Shown here piece after piece: positions 45,655 through 56,884 of a DNA stretch of 64,000 nucleotides. The position numbers were made by a program, and so were the translations under genes. Positions within the stretch are counted from its first letter, which is position 1, and every line of letters begins with the position of its first letter. The stretch is from contig CM019716.1 in assembly GCA_009760885.1 (NCBI GenBank), positions 3,477,501-3,541,500 of the forward strand, given 5' to 3'. Below the pieces are notes generated by a model. The model was given only the letters and a program-made list of their open reading frames with translations. It ran no database searches and was not told the origin of the DNA. The DNA comes from Achatina immaculata (taxonomy: Eukaryota > Mollusca > Gastropoda > Stylommatophora > Achatinidae).

Positions 45655-45780
45655 GTGTAGAAATAGGTACCTGGCTACAGATGGAAAGGAAAGAAAAAAG
45701 GTCACCGGATGTGACAACCTCGACCCATACCTGCTGACTGGTCAAAGAGCTCGGTACGAGATATAGACCATTCTTATCAC
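45655..45780 (+). mobile_element. SINE body remnant
   Basis: GTAGAAATAGGTACCTGGCT ... GGAAAGGAAAG ... CTGCTGACTGGTCAAAG resembles the SINE body at 7802 and 10875, without a head. Confidence 0.45.
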
Positions 45781-46539
45781 AGTACAAACACAAAGACAAA
45801 AACGTAGATCATTTCACGAGAATGATAAGCAAAGCCACAAATATAACAAACAAGAAAGCAGACAAAAAGAGCACAGTAGTAGAACAACATCTATAAACTT
45901 GGTGGAACCGGTTACCCATCAAAGCCTTGACATTCCCAGCATGAAGCCGACACAGATACCACGCTAGGTGGCGCCATTTTTCAGGTCACGTGCTATTGAT
46001 CAAGTCACAAACAATTCATCACCACTAATTATCCCCCTTCCGCTGGCAACACTTTTCCATATCTTACGGCTGCCACTTCAGCCTGCCAGGTCTCCATATA
46101 GAACAGCAGACACACCCAACAGAAAACTCATTATCTCTGAACTTGATAACTAATTTTCAATTTGACATCGGCAAAGGGGAAAAAAAAAAGACAAAGAAGA
46201 AGAAGAAAGGTCTTGAACAATGGCTTGGAGAAAACACTTGTCTCATTTTACATAATAAAACTAGAGCCAGCACGGCAGTAATGAAAGACATTCAAAAAAG
46301 TGTCCAAGCAAAGACATGTGACAAATGAACAGACAAAAAGAAGTAACCAGTTTTTGGAAGAAAGTATGAAAAGAGAAACTTTGAAATAATTCAGATATCT
46401 TATTATTGTAGTTTTTCCATCCCATTCTCGTCGTTTTCTTTCTTTATTTTTATTTTTGGAATTAACATTTAAATGTGAGTTAACATTTGGAAAGGAGTTA
46501 ACATTTTGTGATATCCCTAGTTTGTAATCATCCAGTGTA
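45781..46539. other. Unannotated DNA
   Basis: A short TTAACATTT motif recurs at 46462-46507. No gene is seen. Confidence 0.45.
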
Positions 46540-46960
46540 ACCCAACCCGGGGTCACAGATTACCAGAGGTGAAACTGACCTCCGCGACCTTTTTTTCAGA
46601 GAAGATATAAATCCTCACACGGCGCCCCCCTCTAAAAAAGCGCCCTCATCTTCTGGTGGACAGGTTGCTCAATGATTCATTGAGTGTTTAGTCCACCGGA
46701 CGTGCGCAGAGACACGATCTGGTCCATCAGCAGCCCGAAAGAGTTAGGAGAAAGCTGGTGAAACTTTATGCGTCCTGCCGGGCCAGCTCTGCAGACGTGA
46801 TGCTAAACCCCAGGTGACCAATCTGAGACATCGTGATTGGTCAGGGACTGGAAGGACAGAATGTATAACGAGGCAAATGGAGCGGTGCTTTCCTGCGCAG
46901 TGCATTACGTACGTCGTGGAATTTTGCGCTCAAAGCCCGTAAGGTTCGAGGCAATCTCGC
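46540..46960. promoter_or_regulatory. Promoter-like, CpG-containing unique region
   Basis: Repeat-free and richer in CpG than its surroundings. CTCAATGATTCATTGAG (46668-46684) is a perfect 8-bp-arm palindrome with an AP-1-like core. TGACCAAT (46815-46822) and ATTGGTCA (46836-46843) form a perfect inverted pair of CCAAT boxes. A GTATAACG motif follows ~20 bp on, and ATTACGTACGTCG further right. This arrangement suits a promoter or enhancer, but no downstream exon is identified and the direction is unknown. Confidence 0.35.
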
Positions 46961-47444
46961 AAAATTCCGGGCAAAAAAAGTACTGGAAATAATTGTATTT
47001 TGTGTACATCTGTTTGTACCTCATCGTCATTATCATTGGGTGCGTCCCACATTAGTGCTGGCATCCATGTTTCTCCACAGTTCTGTATATATTTGTTATC
47101 ATTCCAGCTGGTGATTCTTTCTAAATCATAACATCATCGCTTCAGACTTTCCATGATCGCGACTCTCTTCTCATTCAGTTTCAAACTGTTATGATGGTTT
47201 CAAGTAAATTTCATTTGAATGGATATGGCTGCCTTTTTTATTGTTGTAAATATTATGTCTTATTTTTTGTTGTTGTAATTACATTGTCTTATTTCTTGTT
47301 GTTGTAATTAGACTATCTTATTTCTTACTGTTGTAGTATTTGACTGGGTTTTTTTTCTTATTGTGATTAGATTGTCTTGTTTCCTATTTCTGTTTTTTAA
47401 ATTACATATCTTTTTTTTTTCACGGCCTTGTGCAAGGTATTTAC

Positions 47445-47880
47445 TACCTGACTAGGTACGGGCAAACCATTGTTGATAAGAATTTGCCATATATACAAGG
47501 ATGACTAGGGATGGGCAAACCATTGTTGATAAGAATTTGCCATATATACAAGGATGACTAGGGATGGGCAAACCATTGTTGATAAGAATTTGCCACATAT
47601 ACAAGGATGACTAGGGATGGGCAAACCATTGTTGATAAGAATTTGCCACATATACAAGGATGACTAGGGACGGGCAAACCATTGTTGATAAGAATTTGCC
47701 ACATATACAAGGGTGACTAGGGATGGGCAAACCATTATTGATAAGAATTTTCCGCATATACAAGGGTGACTAGGGACGGGCAAACCATTGTTGATAAGAA
47801 TTTGCCACATATACAAGGGTGACTAGGGATGGGCAAACCATTATTGATAAGAATTTTCCGCATATACACAAGGGTAACAA
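47445..47880. repeat. 53-bp minisatellite, about eight copies
   Basis: Unit GACTAGGGATGGGCAAACCA + TTGTTGATAAGAATTTGCCA + CATATACAAGG(A/G)T. Two subtypes alternate toward the right end (TTGCCAC / TTTCCGC), suggesting higher-order duplication. Confidence 0.97.
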
Positions 47881-48179
47881 CAACTATAACACGCAAATAA
47901 TGATAAGATTTTTAAACATCCAAAATAACCAGTGACGCATTTTCTAAATAGATGTACACAGTACAAGCAGCACACTATGAGCTGTCTTTACACTTGCGTG
48001 AGGAAGGGAATCTATGGCTGCGCTGATGAGCAAGCGTAGGGCAAAGGGAGGGGCACACATGGTGCTTGAACAAGAGAAAAACTAAGACAAGCAGGGCGGC
48101 CCAGGAAAGCTGTGTAATTTACATCTGGTCATCATCATATCGAAGAGAGAGAACTCGTGGACACATTTGTTCTCCATAA

Positions 48180-48350
48180 CGGCGTCTAATCAAAGTGGAA
48201 TCAACTGGTTCCCTGGGCCCGTCCCTGACCGCCACATTGGATTTCCAATGACTGTCCCGGGGACTGAGACTAAACAGAGGTCCGCCGCGAGATCTTGCGG
48301 GCCCGGATGGTCCCTAGGGAACGTGGTTTAAGATATCGTCTTGTGTTTGT
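48180..48350. promoter_or_regulatory. GC-rich unique region with palindromic sites
   Basis: CATTGGATTTCCAATG (48235-48250) is a perfect inverted CCAAT pair with a 2-bp spacer. TCCCTAGGGA (48311-48320) fits the COE/EBF core TCCCNNGGGA. Several CpGs and GGGCCC sites occur. Regulatory function is inferred only. Confidence 0.3.
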
Positions 48351-49079
48351 ACTATCAGCGTCAAGACCGGCCGGCAGTTCATAAAATATAGGATTAGGTT
48401 AACCTTGTAGGAAGACAATACGTCGCGGCGCTGGCACGTCCACGAAACAAAACATTACGTTCCATGTTTTCAGTTTGTTGTTCAAATGGAGTATTGGATG
48501 CACGAGTATTTATCTGTCCTTCCAATCTGCGTGAAAATAGCTTAGTCTAAATAAAAATAAATCGCGCACTTCTGTGAAAACAAAACAGGTGATCAATACA
48601 GACATTTCTTTTCATTTTTCATGTTTCTTGGATGAATAGATTGTTCTTAAGCCTCACTTTTATGTGCATTTTGGTGACTGTTCTTTGTAGCAAGTGACAA
48701 CTCTACACAAGAAAATTGAAGGAAAAAAAACAATGTGATGAAGAACTAAACAACGAACATTTTTTTTAAAAAGTAGGTTTAGTAAATGTAAAGAGGAAGA
48801 AGAAGAAGAAGGCACTGTGGGATAGAAGGAAAGAACTAATGAATTCTATTTTCAAACGTGACGAAATGGGCATGCAGGTCCGTCTGACATTCTACCTTTC
48901 ATTTGTTGTTGCACACATCAGCACAGGAGACAGTGCACATAAACATTAGTTTAGTACCAGGAGACTGTGAACATAAACATTAGTTTAGTACCAAGAGACA
49001 GTGTACATAAAGAGAATAAATAAAATTTTGTATAACAAAACTTCCATCTCTTACGGGCACGCAAAAAATATTAAGTAAC
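48351..49079. other. Unannotated DNA with a 34-bp repetition
   Basis: GTACATAAACATTAGTTTAG-type sequence recurs 2.5 times at 48930-49013. GAAGAAGAAG at 48799-48812 may be an old tail. Confidence 0.5.
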
Positions 49080-49090
49080 TAAATAACTTA

Positions 49091-49257
49091 TCTTATCTTA
49101 TATCCTTCCCGTGCCGTTAAACGTCACACAGGGCTCGCAAAGTAGTTCGCTAATTTTTCCTGTCTTCGGCGAGTCTTTCAACCTCATCAAAGGATTTTAT
49201 GCCTGTTAATTTGGCCTCTCTTAACAATGTCCTCTTCAGAGGACTTATAATAATAAG
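49091..49257 (-). pseudogene. LINE (AAGAT-tail family) 3' end
   Basis: The reverse strand reads PLKRTLLREAKLTGIKSFDE, then DRKN and RTTLRALCDV, matching 19395-19545. It ends with an AAGATAAGATAAG tail. TAAATAACTTA at 49080-49090 and 49258-49268 is a perfect 11-bp target-site duplication. Confidence 0.88.
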
Positions 49258-49430
49258 TAAATAACTTAAGTAACGAAATAATTTAAGTAACTAAATGTAT
49301 GGTGTACTTTTTCTATTCTCGTTGTTACTTATAGTCAAATAGTTAAACAAATTGATTAATAAAAATGTTGCAGCCAGTGAGTGAGAGAGAGTGAATGAGA
49401 CACAGAAAGAAGTGATAAATAGAAAGAGAG

Positions 49431-49432
<2 letters not shown>

Positions 49433-49468
<36 letters not shown>
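49433..49468. repeat. (GA)n microsatellite
   Basis: Pure GA run inside a GA-rich stretch (49380-49558). Confidence 0.95.
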
Positions 49469-49471
<3 letters not shown>

Positions 49472-49558
49472 GATGGAAAATAAGATACAGAATGACAGAA
49501 ATAGAGAGAGAGGGAAAATGTGGGGGTGAAGAAGAAGAGAAAGTGAGAGAGAAAGAGA

Positions 49559-49898
49559 ACAACTCTGGCCTGGGTGGGCTACCGCCTCTCACCCAGCGGG
49601 GATGCACTGATATCCTAAACATGTCGAGGTCTTCCGGTGAGAAAGTCCAACCCTAGACTAAACTGGTGCAATGAAAACCACGGTGTCACGCAATCCCGCT
49701 TCCGAGACCCACCAAGAATACAGGCTAAAGCACTGTGACACTCTGAATCTCTTGTGGTCCTTTCGTGGATCTCGTGTGGTCTATTTTGGACCACACAGGG
49801 GACCACGGGACCTAACAAGGACCACAGGCATGAATTCAGTAGGTTCACAGTGCGGTTTTTGGTGGTAGAAGTGAACGAAGAAGAAGAAGAAGAAGAAG
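49559..49898 (+). mobile_element. Modular (GAA)n-tailed repeat, copy in GA-rich DNA
   Basis: Begins inside the third B module (AACTCTGGCCTGGGTGGGCT), keeps the B hairpin motif TCTCACC/GGTGAGA, and ends GTAGAAGTGAACGAAGAAG. The tail merges with the GA-rich array, so the right edge is approximate. Confidence 0.85.
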
Positions 49899-49979
49899 AA
49901 AGAGACGAAGAAAAAGAGAAAGAGTAAATGAGAGAAATTGAGAGGGAAAGAAAGTTGGAGAGAAGAAATAGTGAGAGAG

Positions 49980-49981
49980 AG

Positions 49982-50018
<37 letters not shown>

Positions 50019-50245
50019 AAGAAAGAAAGAGAGTGAGAGTGAGAGAGAGAACAAGAAAGAAAGAGAGTGAGAATGAGAGAGAGAGAGAACAAGAAAGAAA
50101 GAGAGTGAGAATGAGAGAGAGAGAGAACAAGAAAGAAAGAGAGTGAGAATGAGAGAGAGAGAGAGAACAAGAAAGAAAGAGAGCGAGAATGATAGAGAGA
50201 GAGAGAGAGAGAGTGTGTGAGAGAGAGAGAGAGAGAGAGAAAATA
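49980..50245. repeat. GA-rich array with 35-40-bp higher-order units
   Basis: ACAAGAAAGAAAGAGAGTGA + GAATGAGAGAGAGAGAG-type units repeat five times. Long low-complexity frames on both strands (reverse 49615-50403) are compositional. Confidence 0.9.
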
Positions 50246-50548
50246 CTTATAATTACTGAATAAAACAAAAAACAGTAGAAAAGCCAGTCCTGGTCGGTTT
50301 GGAAAGGCACTGGAAAACATGGCTCCTTGACCGGAAATCTAATTTTCCGAAGAGATTTTTGAGAGGACACGTGGCAGATCGATATGATGATGGTGTGTCC
50401 CATTAACTTTGGGTTGGGTGTGGGTGTTTGTACAACGAGAAGAAAGGGAAAAAATGGACAGTTAGAAAGCTAGAACGAGAAATTTAGTACCGGAACTAGA
50501 ACGAAGATGCCACTGCTTGTTTTGATTTTATGTATGTTTGTATATATG

Positions 50549-50592
<44 letters not shown>

Positions 50593-51384
50593 ATGTGTGT
50601 GTGTGTGTTAACTTGAATTTGTGGCTTGTATTTGAATATGTAATGGTGTCATTTCATGGTAACGGATGAGGTCACAGTTGAATGGTCATGTTTTGTTAAA
50701 AATATAAAGCCTGGGGTAAATGATTGCGGGAAAATAACAGGCGGGCTACATCGATGAGGACATGTGCACATTATCGATACAGATACATTGATACAAGGGG
50801 CGAGTGCCATTTTGGAGAAGAATCGGCATGAGCAGGTGAAGGAATATTTTCAGTAAGCAATCTGGGCTTCCATTGCCCTCAATCAGAGGCGGCACAAGAT
50901 GATGACTGTCAAGCAGACACACAAAGAAGCCTAGAAAAAAGAATGACTTGCAGTATCTCACTGTAAGCGTACACCTCCGATCTGCTCTGCCGTCACTGAG
51001 ATAAAAGTCTTGTTACGTGGTCACTGAAAGTTACGGGGTGACTTTACGCCAGGGTTTTAAGTTTCCGGGGCGATCAAATTGAGCAGTCTTCTGACAAATT
51101 CCAGCACATTCTGAGAACTCGTTGACCCCTACGCAACTACGGAGAATGAAACAAGAAAACAGCTGGCACCCCAGAGCACTACGGGAAGCTGGAGAGGGTT
51201 AAGAGTTAAGACCAGCTTCGGGTCTCAGTCTCATCCTTCTGGTAAGCAGCTTTTTCCAAGCTAAGAGCAGAAGTCATTCTCCAGTGAAACAAAACTTCTT
51301 CTTGGATCATTCTCAGACCTCGACTTGCATATTTTGGAAATAATAGGTGGTCATATTGAGCTGGTATACGTCTTCTCTTGAACT
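50246..51384. other. Unannotated DNA with a (TA)n run
   Basis: (TA)n then TG-rich repeat at 50550-50610. No gene is seen. Confidence 0.5.
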
Positions 51385-52350
51385 GAAACAAGCGTTGGCC
51401 ACATCTGATACACGCGTTGGCCACATCTGATACAAGCGCTGGTCACATCTGAAACAAGCGCTGGTCACATCTGATACACGCGTTGGCCACATCTGATACA
51501 AGCGCTGGTCACATCTGATACAAGCGTTGGCCACGTCTGATACAAACGTTGGCCACATCTGATACAAGCGTTGGCCACATCTGATACAAGCGTTGGCCAC
51601 GTCTGATACAAGCGTTGGCCACATCTGATACAAGCGTTGGCCACATCTGATACAAGCGTTGGCCACGTCTGATACAAGCGTTGGCCACATCTGATACAAA
51701 CGTTGGCCACGTCTGATACAAGCGTTGGCCACATCAGATACAAACGTTGGCCACATCTGATACAAGCGTTGGCCACATCAGATACAAGCGTTGGCCACAT
51801 CAGATACAAACGTTGGCCACATCTGATACAAGCGTTGGCCACATCTGATACAAGCGTTGGCCACATCTGATACAAACGTTGGCCACATCAGATACAAGCG
51901 TTGGCCACATCAGATACAAACGTTGGCCACATCTGGTACAAACGTTGGCCACATCTGATACAAGCGTTGGTCACATCAGATACAAGCGCTGGCCACATCT
52001 GATACAAGCGTTGGCCACATCTGATACAAACGTTGGCCACATCTGATACAAACGTTGGCCACATCTGATACAAGCGTTGGCCACATCTGATACAAGCGTT
52101 GGCCACATCTGATACAAGCGTTGGCCACATCTGATACAAGCGTTGGCCACATCTGATACAAGCGTTGGCCACATCTGATACAAGCGTTGGCCACATCTGA
52201 TACAAACGCTGGCCACATTTGATACAAGCGTTGGCCATATCTGATACAAGCGTTGGCCACATCTGATACAAGCGTTGGCCACATCAGATACAAGCGTTGG
52301 CCACATCTGATACAAACGCTGGCCACATCTGATACAAACGCTGGCCATAT
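51385..52350. repeat. 22-bp minisatellite, about 44 copies
   Basis: Unit CATCTGATACAAGCGTTGGC + CA. Variants are CATCAGATAC, ACGTCTG, AAACG and GCGCTGG. The variants occur in ordered runs, a sign of higher-order duplications. The unit has no stop in any reverse frame, so three overlapping reverse frames stay open; I do not consider them genes. Confidence 0.98.
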
Positions 52351-52393
52351 CTGTTTTCTCTGCACCTCGTTATGTTGGGCACTCAGGCAGATT

Positions 52394-52527
52394 GTGTTCT
52401 CATGTCACACGTGTCACTGGTCAGATGATGAAGTTCTTTATATATGTCTTGTATCTGTCTGTGTTCTTATGTTACATGTCTCACTGGTCAGATGTTGAAG
52501 CTTCTTCGTATGTCTTGTATCTGCCTG
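52394..52527. repeat. 67-bp direct duplication
   Basis: TGTTCTCATGTCACACGTG ... TGTCTTGTATCTGTC occurs twice at 67-bp spacing; its end supplies the start of the following 31-bp unit. Confidence 0.85.
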
Positions 52528-52828
52528 TGGTAGTCTACCAACGTCTTGTATCTGTCTGTGGTAGTCTACCAATGTCTTGTATCTGCCTGTGGAAGTCTAC
52601 CAACGTCTTGTATCTGTCTGTGGTAGTCTACCAACGTCTTGTATCTGTCTGTGGTAGTCTACCAACGTCTTGTATCTGTCTGTGGTAGTCTACCAACGTC
52701 TTGTATCTGTCTGTGGTAGTCTACCAACGTCTTGTATCTGTCTGTGGTAGTCTACCAACGTCTTGTATCTGTCTGTGGTAGTCTACCAACGTCTTGTATC
52801 TGTCTGTGGTAGTCTACCAACGTCTTGT
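52510..52828. repeat. 31-bp minisatellite, about ten copies
   Basis: Unit TGGTAGTCTACCAACGTCTT + GTATCTGTCTG, nearly identical copies, so recently homogenised. TGGTAGTCTACCA within each unit is a 6-bp-arm palindrome. Confidence 0.97.
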
Positions 52829-53447
52829 GCTAGGATGTCTGCTGCTTCGTTCACAGCCATACCACAATAGGATGGAATCCAGGAAGCGAACAATAACGTC
52901 TAACAATGTAAGGCGTGTACTCACGAGGATGTGGGAGATAAAAGACTCCCTTCTGGTGTTCCACATTTGTTCTTATTAGTTCATAACTTCAGCCATTTCC
53001 TGCTGCATGAACATTCAGCGTCCCATGAAGATTTTATGCAGCTGACTAGAGATCTTGTGAAACTCGAAGTTCCAAAACTTTCTTTGGCTGTTTGTGTCCA
53101 AGCTACGGCTTTTAGTTTCTGCTGCTTGTAGAGTCTTGGCCAGCCAAGCTTGACACACATCTGTTATCTTCCCTTGTAGTCAGTACACTTCAAAAACGAA
53201 CATTTTCTTCAACATCTCCCTTATGACCCTGGTCATCTTATAAGACCTGACGAAAAAGGCAAATGACCGCTGTAAACGGAGGTGCAGAACATCGTTGTGC
53301 TAAGCAGTTTCTGGCGTGCCTGATATAAGCAATGTTTCTCTGGTGTAAAGGGACACAGTGTCACAACACTTCTGTTGCTTGGCAAAGCAACAGCTTTTTT
53401 GGTCTGTTAGACTTCTCCTCTGTTAACATCCTCGCACTATGACAAAC
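52829..53447. other. Unannotated DNA
   Basis: No gene or known repeat recognised. Confidence 0.5.
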
Positions 53448-53605
53448 AGAAATGGGTACCCGACTTCTTCTGGAGTTGGGGAAGGAAAGTCGGCCAGGCG
53501 TGATACTGACCATATCACCCTCTAGTCAAGGAAAATATGGGCACTAACACCATATCCCTATGTGCCTCTAAGGCATGACAGGATTACCTTTACCTACCTA
53601 CTCTG
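53448..53605 (+). mobile_element. SINE copy lacking its head
   Basis: ATGGGTACCCGACTTCTTCT through GGATTACCTTTACCTACC, very close to 10888-11050. It lacks the tRNA-like part and a ~12-bp GTGTGCTGACAG block. Confidence 0.85.
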
Positions 53606-55240
53606 ACAAACAGCAATGGGGCCAGCTACTGTGAAGAACACGCACATGAAGCAACTCTGCAGGGTCCATGTATGGTTTGAGGCAAGCAGAACACATCAAC
53701 ATAACACTACAAACAGAAATAAAACAAACTTTGAGAGAGAGAGAGAGAGAGAGAAAAAAAAGACGAATATTTCCGTGTTTCTAAATGCAATAATTTTTCT
53801 TCCTAGGATTTCACAATGAAGTCCCCCTAGACGTAATATACAGGACATCTCATCCGAGTTTACGCCCAAGCCTGTACTGGGTTACAAAACCGTTGTGTTT
53901 TTTTAGTGCTAACGATTATGTTTACATTATAGATAGGTTTCTACAATGTCACAGTAATGGGACAGGTCCTGTTTGTTATGAACCAAGGTAAACATGAAAT
54001 ATTTTCTCTAAAAAAAAAAAACAGACCCAGGAAAGACAATCTCCAAAAGAAGGGGGCAAAAACAAAGGGGGTGGGGGTGAGGGGGGTGGGGAAGGTCTGT
54101 AAATTAAAGTCTTCTTCCCAGGTTTTTACAGAGAGGCCAGTTTCCCCCAGACTGCAGGCAACACTTTCAGGTGTCAGAATGTCAGAGTTGACGCCCATAA
54201 AACACAAACACTGACACAGAAAATGGGCGGCGACCAACTGAAGTGGGCGGGGCTCTGAGCTGAAACTAAAACATGCACTAACACATAGATCACTCTAAAT
54301 GAGAGCCTTCCTACCGCCAGATGGGACAATGAGGCAGTAAAACTGCACAAAAACATTTTATATATGAGGCTACACATGACATTACATTTTCTGACACAAC
54401 ACATATGACGGAAGCTACACACAGTATAGCAGGATTTGTATAACCTTACTCTAGTATGTTCGTTAACATGGCGTTTTTAATACTCTGCTTCTGTCAGCTA
54501 ATAGCGTTTCCACCAAGTAACTGCAGACTCAGTGAAGTGATTACACAAGTGAAGTTTTTCTACACGGACCATAAATTCTCATTTTTAAAGAAATCCATCA
54601 ATCCATCCACGGGACAGAACCAGCAGATGTAGATTACAAATCTAGAATAAGAAGAAGAGAAAAAGAGGAAGAAGAAGATTAGCACAGATATATGAAGGTA
54701 ACGATAGACATGTCATACCACGGAAGTAGCTAGGGGATTTGGTGTTAGTCTCCATACTTGACCAATTTCACTTCTACTTTTGACTATTTCTAAGCATGAT
54801 AGCATTTTATCACAAACTATGCACTCAAGCAGACAGAAACAAACATTACCAACAGGCTAGAAGAGGAAAGAAAGAGGAGGAGAGAAAAAAAATAAGACCA
54901 AGAGGAAGAAGAAAATGAAGGAGAGGGAAAAAAAAGAAAGGAAGTTTTAGCACAGCCATATGAGATAAAGTAGGTAAAGGTAACCTCGTTATACGAAAAG
55001 GCACCTTGGGAGATGACACTGATGATCGTATTTTTCTTGACCTGGCGAGACACTACAGGATGATGTGGCCAGCCTTTCCTATTGAGCAATAGGACCTATG
55101 TAAGCGAATGGGCATAAAGAGACAAACAAGAGCAAGGGCATTGAAAAGTCTTTCAGAAACAGCAGAAAAGGCCTTCTGCTGGCTGTGGAGTATGCGAAAC
55201 AAGCATTGAGAACATAAATAATTTCGTTTGTCACAACCAA
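53606..55240. other. Unannotated DNA
   Basis: A (GA)n run lies at 53731-53752, A/G-rich patches at 54640-54680 and 54860-54945. TAGGTAAAGGTAACC at 54971 resembles a reversed SINE 3' end. No gene is supported. Confidence 0.45.
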
Positions 55241-55242
55241 TA

Positions 55243-55460
55243 CCGGTCCTCCGTAGCTAAATCGCTAAAGACGCACTTCAAAGTGCAGTGCCAACTGGAA
55301 GATCATGGGTTCAATCCTGGGACAAATAAAAAAAAAAAAAGCAACAACTAACACGACCTCTGGGAGTCATGACCAGGAGTTTAATAGGGCCGAAACACTG
55401 AAGGAGTTGTGTTGTTGTTCCGCTCTCTACTGAAGCCAAGGAAAACAGCAACACATGATT
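55243..55460 (+). mobile_element. tRNA-derived SINE of a second type
   Basis: TCCTCCGTAGCTAAATCGCT (A-box-like) and GGGTTCAATCC (B-box-like) lie in a ~75-nt tRNA-like stretch, followed by an A run and a body of about 120 bp. The body is unlike the SINE at 10795. Confidence 0.55.
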
Positions 55461-55504
55461 AACTAGAATGTACTGGTAAATCCATACTTCAAAAGGTCAG
55501 ACAG

Positions 55505-55665
55505 GACAATTAGCTGGTTGGAATATACTGCCTGATTGGTTCGAGTGTACAGTCAGAGTGCTTGATTGGTTCGAGTGTGCAGTCAAAGCTGCTTGATTGG
55601 TTGGAATATACTGCTTGGTTGGTTGGAATATACAGTCAGAGCTGCTTGGTTGGTTGAAGATCCTT
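55505..55665. repeat. ~31-bp minisatellite with ATTGGTT core
   Basis: About five units of CTGCTTGATTGGTTCGAGTG + TACAGTCAGAG. Most contain ATTGG, the reverse of a CCAAT box. Confidence 0.9.
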
Positions 55666-56497
55666 GGTAAGGTGGACAGGAAAGGAAAGATCAAGGTGCA
55701 GTCACATGGAGCTGGGAGACTGATTTTTGTTTCCAACATGGAGTAAAATCTGCAAAATTAAGATTTTCTGATCTCTTGTCTCTCATTTCTGTTTTTCAAT
55801 GAATCTTTTTTTTAGTGTTTGTCACACAACTCGACGTGTTTTAGTGTCTGAACGATCCCCATCCCCCCCCCCCCCATTTTTTGGTGTGTGTGTGTTATTT
55901 TAATGTAATAAAATTTTTATGTTTTATCATACATTTTTTTAAAAATAGGTAATACAAGTAGTTCCGTAGGAAGATTAGTTACATGGAGTTTTGCACGACT
56001 GTACATTAGATTTATTAAGACGTGATCATTTAACTTCGCGACTCTTATACAGATTTCGTTTTTCTAAGGCAAGTTCGAGGAAGCTAACATCAAAATAGCC
56101 ATATATGTTTGTTTCTGTGTATCTAAAAATAAATTTCACTACACGAAATAGAACTTTCCGTCCAGCAAAACTGAACACTGGTATTACAGATCTCTTTTCA
56201 TGCAATCAGTTGACCAATCACAAAACGGCTCATCTTCAAACGCCCAATCACATTGCAGTGTGTATTGTATTGAACAAGCTATCTGTACTATCAGAAACCA
56301 ATCAGGGCTTTTTTATACTTACATGAACACCCTTTCCAAAAATAATGTTCCTTCGCGATTTCATGCAATCAGTGACGTTTTACATCAAGACTATTAAATC
56401 TTTTACAATTTTACTTTTCTAGATGATATCGTTCTAACAATAAAAAATATATATATATATCGTTCTATAATAATCTAAAGGTATTAAAAGTAGGCCT
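55666..56497. other. AT-rich DNA
   Basis: C run at 55862-55876 and a TA run at 56447-56460. No gene recognised. Confidence 0.5.
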
Positions 56498-56508
56498 ATA
56501 TGTTTGAC

Positions 56509-56873
56509 GCTGAGAAACACATAAATGCCTTTGAATGTAAATGCTACAGAAGAGTTCTCCAAATATCGTGGACACAAAAAAGAACAAATATATCTATACT
56601 ACAAGAGCTTAATATTGAAGAAAGCTGGCTGATAAAGAGGATTAAAGAGAGAAAACTTAAATATTTTGGACACATTAAACGTCATGATAATTTAGAGAAG
56701 ACTGTATTGGAAGGATACATAATGGGAAAAAGAAAGAGAGGAAGACCAAGACGTTGACGATCTGCAAATGGATGCAGCAGTGGCAAGCCATCTTGCTCAC
56801 AACCGAGAGGCCTACAGGAGTGCTGTCTGGGAGGCAAAGTTCCGCAAGGGACATGCAAATGAATGAATGAATG
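56509..56873 (+). pseudogene. LINE (AATG-tail family) C-terminal fragment
   Basis: KHINAFECKCYRRVLQISW, LQELNIEESWLIKRIKERKL, KYFGHIKRHDNLEKTVLEG and GKRKRGRPRR. A ~20-bp deletion then removes the WLQEI segment and shifts the frame. The (AATG)n tail is intact. ATATGTTTGAC at 56498-56508 and 56874-56884 is a perfect 11-bp duplication. It is very similar to 20845-21837. Confidence 0.92.
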
Positions 56874-56884
56874 ATATGTTTGAC

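Noticed and set aside
49615..50403. Serine/leucine-rich frame of 262 codons on the reverse strand
   Set aside because: It follows from (GA)n sequence read in reverse and runs into the modular repeat.
51313..52365. Repeat protein frames in the 22-bp array
   Set aside because: All three reverse frames are open because the unit lacks stops; 22 is not a multiple of 3 and there is no flanking coding signal.
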